Part shown: positions 8,437-16,398 of the stretch, in pieces
Position numbering within the stretch: the first letter of the stretch is position 1
How the letters are laid out: each line of letters opens with the position of its first letter
Source: an uncultured Verrucomicrobiales bacterium
GTDB lineage: Bacteria; Verrucomicrobiota; Verrucomicrobiia; Verrucomicrobiales; Akkermansiaceae
Assembly: GCA_937893015.1 (NCBI GenBank)
Contig: CALBJX010000020.1
Span: 1 to 44,025 of the forward strand
Length of the DNA stretch: 44,025 nt
Direction of reading: 5' to 3'
The notes under the pieces: model-generated
Told to the model about the DNA's origin: nothing
What the model saw: the letters and a program-made list of their open reading frames with translations, nothing else
Database searches by the model: none
Program-made: the position numbers and the translations under genes

Positions 8437-9678
8437 ATGAAACGATACACGATATTGGCACTCGCGATGAGTGTTGCCTCCCTCGCCCAAGCGGAAACTC
8501 CCGCGTTTTCTTTTAACGAATGGCTGCCCGGCTGCTTCAAGCTCTTTGATGCGAAGCGCGACCATGCGGAGAATCCCTGGGTGCAGGAAGTGAACTTCCG
8601 CTTCCGCCCGCAATACCAGTGGGGCTACATGGACCCCGCCGGCGGTGCGGAGCGCGTGAAAGGCGGGGCACTGGGCGACGGCCGCCGCGAAAACGATGAG
8701 TGGCGCCGCTTCCGTCTGGGGGCCAAGGCCAAGGTGCTGAACCGCTTCGTGCTCTTCACGGATTGGGATATCGGCGGCTTGGACCAACGCTACAAGTACA
8801 GCCACAACGAATGGCAGCGCAGCCGCGGTAAGACGAGCGTGTACGAGCTCTATGTGCAGGGCGATTTCAAGCCCGTCACCCTCACGCTCGGCAAGCAAAA
8901 GCCCGCCTTCATCGGCGAATACCGCACCAGCGACTCGCAGATTCTCACGATTGAACGCTCCAATCTGGTGAACCAGCTGACCGCCGAATCCGTCTACGGC
9001 CTCGACCTGCGCAACAGCGACAAAAAGGCGAAGTTCGGTTGGGAGCTGGGTGTCTGGGTGAACGGCGAACACGACGGGCTGTGGAAAGAGCCCGCCTTCA
9101 ACAGCGCGAGCAACGTGATGGTCGCGGGCGGGGTGAACTACGCCACCTCCGACAAGAGCCGCCTGTATCTGGACTACATGCACAGCTTCTGCAACGAAGA
9201 TTGCGACTTGGGGCCGGGCATCAGCATGCAGGGCCCCGGTGCCCGCGATGTGGTCGCCCTCACCTGGACGACGAAACACGATGCCTTCTCCTTCATGGCG
9301 GAAGGTATGGCGGGCTTCAACTGCGTGGGTTCTTCCGGCAAGAAGGACGGTGCCGAGAATGTGGCGGGCATCAGCCTGATTCCCTCCTACAAGCTCTCCC
9401 CGCATTGGGAAGCGGTGTTCCGCTACCAGCTTGCGGCGGGCAGCAACGCCGTGGATGCGTACAGCCGCTATGCCACCACCAACTCCGCGTACTCCTCCGT
9501 CAGCGACCTGATGCAGGGCTTCTACTTCGGCGTGAACTACTATGTGAACCCCGACAAGCCTGACATGATGCGTCTCATGCTCGGCGTGGAATACCAGAAC
9601 GCCGAAGGCACGGATGCCAAGGGCGACAAGGGCTTTACCGGCTGGCAGTACGGCGCTGCGCTGCGCGCCAATTTCTAA
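8437..9678 (+). CDS. OprO/OprP-like phosphate-selective porin
   Basis: 413 residues from the ATG at 8437, the first start that gives a signal peptide (MKRYTILALAMSVASLAQA). The upstream open frame lacks one. The body shows porin-like alternation with motifs of the phosphate porin O/P family: FRFRPQYQW, WRRFRLGAKAKVLNRFVLFTDWDI, and KTSVYELYVQGDFKPVTLTLGKQKPAF. The C-terminus is ALRANF with the terminal Phe expected of an outer-membrane barrel. It directly precedes pstS, which supports a role in bringing phosphate or polyphosphate through the outer membrane. The family has members with other substrates, so the assignment leans on context. Confidence 0.85.
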   Translation: MKRYTILALAMSVASLAQAETPAFSFNEWLPGCFKLFDAKRDHAENPWVQEVNFRFRPQYQWGYMDPAGGAERVKGGALGDGRRENDEWRRFRLGAKAKVLNRFVLFTDWDIGGLDQRYKYSHNEWQRSRGKTSVYELYVQGDFKPVTLTLGKQKPAFIGEYRTSDSQILTIERSNLVNQLTAESVYGLDLRNSDKKAKFGWELGVWVNGEHDGLWKEPAFNSASNVMVAGGVNYATSDKSRLYLDYMHSFCNEDCDLGPGISMQGPGARDVVALTWTTKHDAFSFMAEGMAGFNCVGSSGKKDGAENVAGISLIPSYKLSPHWEAVFRYQLAAGSNAVDAYSRYATTNSAYSSVSDLMQGFYFGVNYYVNPDKPDMMRLMLGVEYQNAEGTDAKGDKGFTGWQYGAALRANF

Positions 9679-9719
9679 ATGACAAATTACAATTTACAAA
9701 TTACAAATTGGAAATTTGT
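9679..9719. repeat. Partial heptamer element after the porin
   Basis: Heptamer-type arm of ACAAATT units, starting directly after the porin stop codon and leading into GTGCGGC, the same junction seen at the inner edges of the complete elements. No matching right arm is found before pstS. Confidence 0.7.
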
Positions 9720-9883
9720 GCGGCTTCCGTCTCCGCTAAAGCTCCGCCGAGACAAGTCGCCGCAGGGAAACACACAGCGCAAAGCGCAAATAACCGCTTC
9801 AATAAAAAGCTGCTTCATGCGCTCTGCTCAGTGTGATTCCCGCGGACGATAGCAAGCACTCCCCCATTTCATTACATACGCTT

Positions 9884-10870
9884 ATGTTCAAAAATCTCTT
9901 TATTTCCCTCATCGGTCTTTCCGCTGTTGCTGCTGCTGAAACCACCCTCACGGGTGCCGGGGCCTCGTTCCCCGCGCCGGTGTACCAGCAGTGGACCTAC
10001 AGCTATTCGCAGGCGCATCCCGATACCACGGTGACCTACCAGAGCCTCGGCTCGGGTGCCGGTGTGAACCAGATCAAGCAGGGCACCGTGGACTTCGCGG
10101 GCACGGATAACCCGCTCTCCGCCGAGGAGCAGAAGGAAGCCGGGCTCATCCAGTTCCCCATGCTGACGGGCGGTGTCGTGGTCATCGTGAACCTGCCCGG
10201 CATCAAGGACGGCGAGCTGAAGCTCAGCCGCGCCGTGCTGGCGGATATTTACATGGGCAAAATCACCGTTTGGAACGACAAGGCCATCGCGTCCCTTAAC
10301 CCCAAGCTGAAACTGCCCAAGCAGAAGATTACGGTGGTGCACCGCTCGGATTCCAGCGGCACCTCCTTCATCTTCACCAATTACCTCAGCAAGATTTCCG
10401 AGACGTGGAAAGCCGCCGTGGGGCAGGGTTCCTCCGTCAAATGGCCCTGCGGCATCGGTGGTCAGAAGAACCCCGGTGTGTGCAACAACGTTGCCAAAAT
10501 CAAGGGTGCCATCGGCTACACGGAATACACCTACGCCGTCGAAGCGCACCTGAGCTGCGCCGCTCTGGAGAACAGCGAGGGCAACTATGTGAAGCCCACC
10601 CCGGCCTCCTTTGAGGCGAGTGCCTCCGGTGCCGACTGGCAGAACGCTCCCGGCTTCTACATGGAGCTCACCAACGTGCCCGGCGCGCAGAGCTGGCCCA
10701 TCACGGGTGTGACCTACATCCTGATGCGCCGCGATACCCCCGCGGAGAAGCGCGCGGCACTCAAGCAGTATTTCACCTGGTGTCTCACGGAGGGGCAGCC
10801 CGCCGCGAAGAAGCTGAACTATGTCGCCCTGCCGCAGAATGTGGTTGAGCTGGTGAAGCCCGTGCTGTAA
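9884..10870 (+). CDS. pstS: Phosphate ABC transporter substrate-binding protein PstS
   Basis: 328 residues from the ATG at 9884; an upstream GTG at 9833 has no signal peptide. The signal peptide is MFKNLFISLIGLSAVAAAE, so the protein is periplasmic and soluble rather than a lipoprotein. Phosphate-binding loops are TGAGASFPAP, YQSLGSGAGVNQIKQG, DFAGTDNPLS and HRSDSSGTSFIFTNYL. It delivers phosphate to the PstCA permease encoded downstream. A strong hairpin after the stop codon may stabilise the pstS end of the operon message. Confidence 0.95.
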   Translation: MFKNLFISLIGLSAVAAAETTLTGAGASFPAPVYQQWTYSYSQAHPDTTVTYQSLGSGAGVNQIKQGTVDFAGTDNPLSAEEQKEAGLIQFPMLTGGVVVIVNLPGIKDGELKLSRAVLADIYMGKITVWNDKAIASLNPKLKLPKQKITVVHRSDSSGTSFIFTNYLSKISETWKAAVGQGSSVKWPCGIGGQKNPGVCNNVAKIKGAIGYTEYTYAVEAHLSCAALENSEGNYVKPTPASFEASASGADWQNAPGFYMELTNVPGAQSWPITGVTYILMRRDTPAEKRAALKQYFTWCLTEGQPAAKKLNYVALPQNVVELVKPVL

Positions 10871-10891
10871 GCCCCGGCGTGTTCATGGCAT

Positions 10892-10925
10892 CTCGGGGAA
10901 GATGCAAAAAAGCATCTTCCCCGAG
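10892..10925 (+). promoter_or_regulatory. mRNA hairpin between pstS and pstC
   Basis: Perfect 14-bp stem CTCGGGGAAGATGC/GCATCTTCCCCGAG with an A6 loop, followed by As rather than Ts. It is therefore not a standard terminator for the operon. Such hairpins commonly protect the binding-protein part of ABC operon transcripts so that it is made in excess. Confidence 0.7.
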
Positions 10926-10941
10926 AAAAAGAAACGAAAGC

Positions 10942-11850
10942 ATGCAACGAACAGACTCAATCTTCCGACTGTTTTGCCAAGGCTGTGCGTGGCTCATCGG
11001 CATCCTGATGCTGGGTGTTTTTGTTCAGCTCACCCTGCATTCCGCCGCGGCGTGGCAACGCTTCGGCCCCGGCTTCCTCTGGTCCTGCGAATGGGACCCC
11101 GCCCAACAGCTCTTCGGTGCGGGCCCCCACATCCTCGGCACCCTGCTGACCACGGCGGTGGCCCTGTGTTTGGCGATACCGCTCGCCTTTGTCGCCGCCC
11201 TGTTTGTCACGGAAACGCCGGACCGGCTCTCGCGCCCGCTCTCTCAGGCGGTGGATTTGCTGGCCGCCATCCCTTCCGTCATCTACGGCATGTGGGGGCT
11301 TTTCGTGCTGGCACCGCTCATGCAGGAGCATGTGCAGCCCGCTCTGGCGTCCATTCCTTGCAGCAGATGGCTGCTGGGGGAGGATGACAACGGCTTCGGT
11401 TTCCTGACCGCGGGGCTTATTCTCGCGCTCATGATTCTGCCCTACATGAGTGCCGTGATGCGCGACGTGCTCCGCATGACCCCGCCCATGCTGCGGGAAG
11501 CCGCCTACGGCGCGGGCTGCACCCGCTTGGAGGCGACGCGTGACGTGGTGATGCGCTACGGCATCCGCGGCATTCTGGGCGGCGTATTCATCGGCATGGG
11601 GCGCGCCTTGGGCGAAACCATGGCCGTGCTTTTCGTCATCGGCAATATCATGGAGGTACCGAGCGGGCTCTTCTCGGGCGGCACCACCATCGCCGCCACG
11701 CTCGCCAACAACTTTGCCGAATCGCAGGGAACGGAGCAGAGTGCGCTCTTTGCCTTGGGGCTGATTCTGCTGCTCATGAGCTTCGGCATCCAAGTCCTTT
11801 CCCAATACTATCTGCATCTCACCGGCGCCCGCCGCGGCGAAACATGTTAA
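10942..11850 (+). CDS. pstC: Phosphate ABC transporter permease PstC
   Basis: 302 residues from the ATG at 10942, placed just before the first membrane segment; a longer frame opens at 10879 inside the hairpin region. About six membrane segments are visible. The ABC permease coupling loop contains EAAYGAGCTRLEATRDVVMRY with the usual EAA...G pattern, followed by GRALGETMAVLFVIGN, typical of PstC. It forms the inner-membrane phosphate channel with PstA. The stop codon is followed after one base by the pstA start, so the two are co-translated. Confidence 0.93.
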   Translation: MQRTDSIFRLFCQGCAWLIGILMLGVFVQLTLHSAAAWQRFGPGFLWSCEWDPAQQLFGAGPHILGTLLTTAVALCLAIPLAFVAALFVTETPDRLSRPLSQAVDLLAAIPSVIYGMWGLFVLAPLMQEHVQPALASIPCSRWLLGEDDNGFGFLTAGLILALMILPYMSAVMRDVLRMTPPMLREAAYGAGCTRLEATRDVVMRYGIRGILGGVFIGMGRALGETMAVLFVIGNIMEVPSGLFSGGTTIAATLANNFAESQGTEQSALFALGLILLLMSFGIQVLSQYYLHLTGARRGETC

Positions 11851-11851
11851 T

Positions 11852-12718
11852 ATGACTACGCTTTCCTTACCCCGTCGCCCGTTGTTCTTCCGCAAACTGG
11901 GCGATTCCGCCCTGAGCCTCTTTTCCCTCATCTCCATCATCGTGGCCGTGGGGGCGATGGGATGGATTCTGACAACCGTGTTGCTCCACGGCTCTCAGGC
12001 CCTCAGCACGGAGCTGCTGCTCTCTCCCTCCAAACCCTACGGCGAGGCGGGCGGCGGCATTGCCAATGCGCTGCTCGGCACCCTCCTCATGACGCTGGGC
12101 GCGGCCCTGTTGGCAGTTCCCCCTGCCATGGCTGCGGGCATCTATCTCGCGGAATACGGCAAGGGTCTGCGCGGCGCGGCCGTGCTCCGCTTCTGCGCCA
12201 ACGTGATGATGGGGCTCCCCTCCATCATCATCGGCCTCTTCGTCTATGTGCTCCTCGTGATGCCCACGGGGCATTTCTCCGGCTTCGCGGGCACCGTGGC
12301 TCTGGCCATCATCATGTTTCCCGTCATCATGCGCACGACGGAAGATATGATGGCCATGGTGCCCGACACCATGCGGGAAGCCGCCCTTGCCCTCGGCATG
12401 ACCCGCATGCGGACAACCCTGTGCATCATCGCCCGCTCGGCGAAAAACGGCTTGGCGACAGGTGTGCTGCTGTCCTTGGCGCGCGTCAGCGGCGAAACGG
12501 CTCCCCTGCTGTTCACCGCCCTGTTTGCCGACACATGGCCCACGGGCTTCTTCCGCGAACCCGCAGCGAATGTGCCCGTCCTCATCACCGAGTACACCAC
12601 AAACTCCCCCTTTGAAAGCATGCACGCCCTCGGCTGGGCCGCCGCGCTCGTCATGGCTCTCTGCATCCTGCTCATCAACATCCTCACCCGCATCATCTTC
12701 CATGAAGAAAAACATTAA
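11852..12718 (+). CDS. pstA: Phosphate ABC transporter permease PstA
   Basis: 288 residues with about six membrane segments. PstA hallmarks include the N-terminal helix followed by GGIANALLGTLLMTLGA, the segment AGIYLAEYGKG, and the coupling loop REAALALGMTRMRTTLCI. The sequence LARVSGETAPLLFTALF is close to the family signature. It pairs with PstC in the membrane. It starts one base after the pstC stop and overlaps the pstB start by 17 nt, so pstC, pstA and pstB are clearly one operon. Confidence 0.93.
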   Translation: MTTLSLPRRPLFFRKLGDSALSLFSLISIIVAVGAMGWILTTVLLHGSQALSTELLLSPSKPYGEAGGGIANALLGTLLMTLGAALLAVPPAMAAGIYLAEYGKGLRGAAVLRFCANVMMGLPSIIIGLFVYVLLVMPTGHFSGFAGTVALAIIMFPVIMRTTEDMMAMVPDTMREAALALGMTRMRTTLCIIARSAKNGLATGVLLSLARVSGETAPLLFTALFADTWPTGFFREPAANVPVLITEYTTNSPFESMHALGWAAALVMALCILLINILTRIIFHEEKH

Positions 12719-13463
12719 AATCTCCGCCCGCAACCTCAATTTCTACTACGGCGATCATCAGGCCCTGTTCGACAACAACCTCGATATCCCCGAGCACGAA
12801 ATCACGGCTGTCATCGGCCCCTCCGGCTGCGGCAAATCCACCCACCTGCGCATCTACAACCGCATCTTCGAGCTCTACCGCCGGCACCGCGCCACGGGCG
12901 AGGTGCTGCTGGACGGCGAGAACATCCTGCAGCCCTCCGTCGATATCCTGAAACTGCGGCAGAAGGTCGGCATGATTTTCCAGAAGCCGACCCCGTTCCC
13001 CATGAGCATTTTCGACAACGTGGCCTACCCGCTGCGCCTGCACTACAAGCTCAGCCGCAGCGAGGTGGAGGGGCGCGTGGAAGCGGCTCTGCGCGGTGCC
13101 TGCATTTGGGATGAGGTCAAGGACAAGCTCAAAACAAGCGGCCTTGCCCTCTCCGGCGGGCAGCAGCAACGCCTGTGCATGGCGCGCGCCATTGCCGCCG
13201 AGCCGGAGGTGCTGCTGATGGACGAGCCCACCAGCGCCATCGACCCCGTGGCCACCCTCAAAATTGAGGAGCTGGTGATGGAGTTGAAAAACCGCTTCAC
13301 CATCGTCATTGTCACGCACAACATGCAACAGGCCTCCCGCATCTCGGATCAGACCGCCTTTTTCTACAAAGGGCAGATTATCGAGGTCGGCGAAACAGAC
13401 CGAATCTTCACGGCTCCCCGCTGCAAAAAGACGGAGGAGTACATCACGGGTCGCTTCGGTTAA
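12702..13463 (+). CDS. pstB: Phosphate ABC transporter ATPase PstB
   Basis: 253 residues, the usual PstB length. Walker A is GPSGCGKST (residues 39-47), the Q-loop MIFQKPTPFPMSIFDNVAYPLR, the ABC signature LSGGQQQRLCMARAIA, Walker B VLLMDEPTSAIDP and the switch histidine VTHNMQQA. The FQKPTPFPMSI stretch is characteristic of PstB rather than other importers. Two substitutions are slightly unusual: Walker A is followed by HLRIYNRI, and the D-loop has Ile where Leu is common. The start lies within the end of pstA. Confidence 0.95.
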   Translation: MKKNIKISARNLNFYYGDHQALFDNNLDIPEHEITAVIGPSGCGKSTHLRIYNRIFELYRRHRATGEVLLDGENILQPSVDILKLRQKVGMIFQKPTPFPMSIFDNVAYPLRLHYKLSRSEVEGRVEAALRGACIWDEVKDKLKTSGLALSGGQQQRLCMARAIAAEPEVLLMDEPTSAIDPVATLKIEELVMELKNRFTIVIVTHNMQQASRISDQTAFFYKGQIIEVGETDRIFTAPRCKKTEEYITGRFG

Positions 13464-13505
13464 AGGCAGGCCGTTTGACACCATTCATTCCAACCCATTT
13501 TGACT

Positions 13506-14168
13506 ATGAAAGAACATTTTATCAACGAACTGAAACGTCTCCATTCCCTCATTGCCGCGCAGGGGCAGCACGTCGCCGCGCTCGTCGAGCAAGCGATTAC
13601 GTCCTATGCGAGCGGTGACGCCGCGCTGGCACAACAGGTCATTGCGGAGGATGCCGCCATCGATGCCGAGGAAATCCGCATCGAGGAAGAGTGCCTGAAA
13701 ATCCTGGCCCTTCACCAACCCGTTGCATCGGATTTGCGCACGGTGGCCGCCATCTTCAAAATCAACACCTCGCTGGAGCGCATGGCGGATTTCGGCGCGC
13801 ACATTGCCGAGCGCGTGGAGCGCATGCACCGCAGCATGGCGGGCAGCGATGCGGAAAAGGTGGATTTCGGCAAGATGCAACAGATGGTGCTCTCCATGCT
13901 GCATGAGACGCTGGAGGTCATCCGCAACCGGGACACCGTGTCCGCCTACGGCATCATCAACGATGATGAGGCCGTGGACACGCTCCGCCACCGCGTGTTG
14001 GAGCTCTGCCTCCTCGCCCTGCGCCGCTACCCCGCCCGGGCCGAATACTATGTGGACTGCATCGGCATTTCCCGCGATTTGGAACGCATCGCCGATATTG
14101 CAACCGACATCTGCGAACACGTTATCTATCTGGAGACGGGCAAGATTATCCGCCATCAGGGGGCATAA
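13506..14168 (+). CDS. phoU: Phosphate regulator PhoU
   Basis: 220 residues from the ATG at 13506; an in-frame TTG lies 6 nt upstream. It is all helical, with the two three-helix PhoU repeats. Metal-binding motifs are present: EEECLKILALHQPVASDLR and LERMADFGAHIAERV in the first repeat, then DCIGISRDLERIADIATDICEHV in the second. PhoU links Pst transport activity to the PhoR/PhoB phosphate sensor and restrains uptake when phosphate is plentiful. It lies 42 nt after pstB in the same operon. No phoR kinase is present in the window. Confidence 0.92.
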   Translation: MKEHFINELKRLHSLIAAQGQHVAALVEQAITSYASGDAALAQQVIAEDAAIDAEEIRIEEECLKILALHQPVASDLRTVAAIFKINTSLERMADFGAHIAERVERMHRSMAGSDAEKVDFGKMQQMVLSMLHETLEVIRNRDTVSAYGIINDDEAVDTLRHRVLELCLLALRRYPARAEYYVDCIGISRDLERIADIATDICEHVIYLETGKIIRHQGA

Positions 14169-14189
14169 GAACGCATATCATATCAAGCG

Positions 14190-14819
14190 ATGGATAACGA
14201 TACACACGAAAGCGAATCTCCGTTCGGAGAACTCAGCACTCAGGTGATTGATCTCATGAGCCGCACCCGCCGTATTCTCTTCGGCATGTTGGCGGACGAA
14301 GTGCCGGATGTTCTTCAGGCAGGCAAGATGTTGAGCCACCGCCTCTATCAGGAAGAAAGGGCGGCGGAAACCAAGGCCATGGCCGGGATTGCCGCCATCG
14401 AGTATAAGCTGCATTGCACGCGCGAAGCGCAGTTGTTGAACCGCCTGTCGCGCATCGTGCACCAGATGACGGTGCTCTGCCACAATGTGCAGGAAATCGC
14501 CGACGGTGCCATGCAGGATGATATCGAGGCCTTTAAACCCGTGTTTCTCATGGCGGAGGTGGAACTGCGGGATGCCGTTCTCTCCGTGTTGCGCGGGGAT
14601 GAACAACTGGCCTTCGGCGTGGTGAAACAGGACGAGGAGCTGGATTCCCTGTATGCGGCGGAGATGCGGCGCATCTTCAACAAAGCCTCGCAAGCCATGT
14701 TCTATGATTTCCGTGTCGGCACGAGCCTGCTCTTCATCCTGTGCGCCATTGAGCGCATCGGCGACCACGCCAAACAACTGGCCGTCCCCTCCTTCCACGC
14801 CCTCACGAGCAAAGAGTGA
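14190..14819 (+). CDS. Second PhoU-domain protein
   Basis: 209 residues, all helical, 21 nt after phoU and in the same direction. The pattern matches PhoU (RLSRIVHQMTVLCHNVQEIADG and VGTSLLFILCAIERIGDHAKQLA), but the acidic metal-binding positions are less complete than in the first copy. Only the C-terminal ERIGDHA motif is canonical. A tandem divergent PhoU could be a heterodimer partner or a second layer of control on Pst. It could also regulate an unlinked phosphate transporter. No associated low-affinity transporter is in the window. Confidence 0.85.
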   Translation: MDNDTHESESPFGELSTQVIDLMSRTRRILFGMLADEVPDVLQAGKMLSHRLYQEERAAETKAMAGIAAIEYKLHCTREAQLLNRLSRIVHQMTVLCHNVQEIADGAMQDDIEAFKPVFLMAEVELRDAVLSVLRGDEQLAFGVVKQDEELDSLYAAEMRRIFNKASQAMFYDFRVGTSLLFILCAIERIGDHAKQLAVPSFHALTSKE

Positions 14820-14908
14820 GAAGTCATTCTCACTCAATACATACCCTCCTTGCTCCGTTCCGATAAGAGCCGACATGCGAAATCGGTATGCGGAAAGCGG
14901 AAAAATGG

Positions 14909-14937
14909 TTGACAAGGCTCTCTCTGCTCGCTACAAT
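14909..14937 (+). promoter_or_regulatory. Consensus promoter without a downstream gene
   Basis: Perfect TTGACA, 17-nt spacer, TACAAT: the strongest sigma70-type promoter seen in the window. No open reading frame follows before the terminator at 14994-15025. Confidence 0.85.
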
Positions 14938-14943
14938 GCCCTT

Positions 14944-15037
14944 GAGCTTAAAAAGCCAATAAGGTTATAACTGTCATCTTTTGATGAACCAAAAACCCCG
15001 CAGCCGTGCCACCGACTGCGGGGTTGCTTCTTTTATA
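14944..15037 (+). ncRNA. Probable small RNA gene
   Basis: A near-perfect promoter is followed about 90 nt later by a Rho-independent terminator: AACCCCGCAG/CTGCGGGGTT at 14994-15025, with a TTGCTTCTTTTA tail. The transcript has no credible coding potential. Its middle carries a small stem-loop at 14963-14990, with GGTT...AACC at the base and CATC-TTTT-GATG at the tip. A diverged copy of this stem-loop lies at 15096-15122. It sits just after the pst/phoU operon, so a role in phosphate response is possible but not shown. No known RNA family is recognised. Confidence 0.6.
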
Positions 15038-15095
15038 TCATTTCAAAGAAGCTCATGACCACGGCGAGGAAATCGCAGATATGTGGCCACATTTG

Positions 15096-15122
15096 GGTTA
15101 TGACTGTCATCGGTGACAAACC
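15096..15122 (+). repeat. Second copy of the sRNA stem-loop motif
   Basis: GGTTATGACTGTCATC...AAACC matches GGTTATAACTGTCATC...GAACC at 14963-14990, with base-paired ends kept in both. It is also followed by a GC hairpin (CCGCCG/CGGCGG), but no T run. The rest of 15026-15438 holds no convincing gene. Confidence 0.5.
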
Positions 15123-15324
15123 GCCGCTGCTAACAAAGGCGGCGGCACGCGCATTGTATCACCCTAACATACGTTATGCAAGAAAAAGAGGATGCTTTCG
15201 GAACACTCAGAGAATGGAGAGTTCTGACGAAGCGTATGCCCTTTGTCTCAGTGGGAAGCATGTAGCCGGCTCCCAAAAACGCTCGACATACCCTTCATCG
15301 TCAAAAAGGTGCATCATGAATGAG

Positions 15325-15360
15325 TTTTCTGCATCATTTCACATAAAATGATGCAGAAAA
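15325..15360. other. Perfect 15-bp AT-rich hairpin
   Basis: TTTTCTGCATCATTT and AAATGATGCAGAAAA are exact reverse complements around a 6-nt loop. No T run follows on either strand. It could be an operator, a remnant of a mobile-element end, or an RNA processing signal. Confidence 0.5.
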
Positions 15361-15438
15361 CAAGCCTAAGATGAGAAAAAGATGGACGCTAGGGGTGCGC
15401 TCTCCCCTTGCCGTCTTCCCCGCCCCGCACCACATAAA

Positions 15439-15469
15439 AGCCCAGTCTGACGGCACGTCAGACTGGGCT
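15439..15469 (-). terminator. Terminator of the response regulator
   Basis: 14-bp stem AGCCCAGTCTGACG/CGTCAGACTGGGCT; on the minus strand it is followed by Ts (TTTTATG). It has the TCTGACG core shared with other terminators here. A heptamer arm of the repeat family (15500-15517) lies between it and the gene. Confidence 0.85.
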
Positions 15470-15499
15470 CGAAATCCCGCGCGGGCTTGCCCTCGCCAC

Positions 15500-15517
15500 T
15501 ATTTGTAATTTGTAATT
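15500..15517. repeat. Partial heptamer arm
   Basis: TATTTGTAATTTGTAATT, two 7-nt units, immediately after the stop codon of the response regulator and next to a GC palindrome and the TCTGACG terminator. This is half of the composite element architecture. Confidence 0.6.
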
Positions 15518-15518
15518 C

Positions 15519-16187
15519 CTATTTAAACACATACCCCACCCCTCGCTCCGTGCCGATGAGGGCGGCGTGGGTGCCGAGCTTTTGGCGAAGGCGTTTGATG
15601 TGGGTGTCCACGGCGCGGGACTGGGTGGTGTCGGCATAGCCGAAGAGGATGCTCTGGAGCTCGTAGCGATCCTGCACCTTGCCGGGGCGTTCCGCGAGAT
15701 AGGCGAGGAGCTTGAACTCCGTCGCGGTGAGGTCGAGGGCAACGCCGTCCAGCGAGGCGCGCATGATATTCTTGTCCAGCACCAGCGGGCCGATGCGGAC
15801 GATGAGTTGGGCGGCGGCATCGTTGAGCCGCGCGAAGAGGTTGCGGACGCGCAGCACCAGCTCTTTCGGGCTGAACGGTTTTGTCAGGTAATCCGCCGCG
15901 CCGAGCTTCAGCCCCTCCAGTCTGTCCTCCAGCTGCGCGCGGGCGGTGAGGAAAATGACGGGGATGGCGGCGGTCAGCTCGTCTTGCTGCATGGTGCGGA
16001 AAAGCGTCAGCCCGTCCATGCCCGGCAGCATGATATCCAGAATCACGAGGTCGGGGCGCTTCTCGCGGATGTGCGCCAGCCCTGCCGTGCCGTCATTCTC
16101 AATGGCGACCTGCCAGCCTTGGCGCGAGAGGTTCCACGCGGTCATCTCCGCGATATCCTCATCGTCCTCTACAATCAGTATATTCAT
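15519..16187 (-). CDS. OmpR/PhoB-family response regulator
   Basis: 222 residues. Receiver domain at about 1-118: acidic pocket EDDED (7-11), phospho-acceptor D51 in LVILDIMLPGMDG, conserved Thr in VIFLTARA and Lys in LTKPFSPKEL. A winged-helix DNA-binding domain follows (about 130-222) with the usual LTATEFKLLAYLAERPG and RAVDTHIKRLRQKLG, ending RGVGYVFK. No histidine kinase is adjacent. It converges on the pst-phoU operon, so a PhoB role is plausible from context only. It could serve any envelope or nutrient signal. Confidence 0.9.
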   Translation of the reverse strand: MNILIVEDDEDIAEMTAWNLSRQGWQVAIENDGTAGLAHIREKRPDLVILDIMLPGMDGLTLFRTMQQDELTAAIPVIFLTARAQLEDRLEGLKLGAADYLTKPFSPKELVLRVRNLFARLNDAAAQLIVRIGPLVLDKNIMRASLDGVALDLTATEFKLLAYLAERPGKVQDRYELQSILFGYADTTQSRAVDTHIKRLRQKLGTHAALIGTERGVGYVFK

Positions 16188-16363
16188 GAGTTCCCCTGCA
16201 TTGGAACACGGATGAGCGAAAAGCGCAAGCGTGAAATCGTGGCGAATTTGCCATATAGGGGAAAAGCGGCAAATGTGCAGTTTGTTTTTTCTGCGAACGG
16301 AATTCTCATTGAACTATGAAGGCAGAATCTTTGAAACACGCCAGTCTTCCCTGACATCCTCTC

Positions 16364-16392
16364 TTGCGTTCGGGGCGGGGACGTAGTATAAT
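16364..16392 (+). promoter_or_regulatory. Promoter giving a leaderless mRNA
   Basis: TTGCGT, 17-nt spacer, perfect TATAAT. The -10 box ends 6 nt before the ATG at 16399, so transcription should begin at or next to the start codon. Confidence 0.8.
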
Positions 16393-16398
16393 GTCGGC

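Noticed and set aside
15055..15351. 98-codon open frame after the small RNA
   Set aside because: No ribosome-binding site, no recognisable composition or motif, and it runs through the stem-loop copy and into the 15-bp hairpin.
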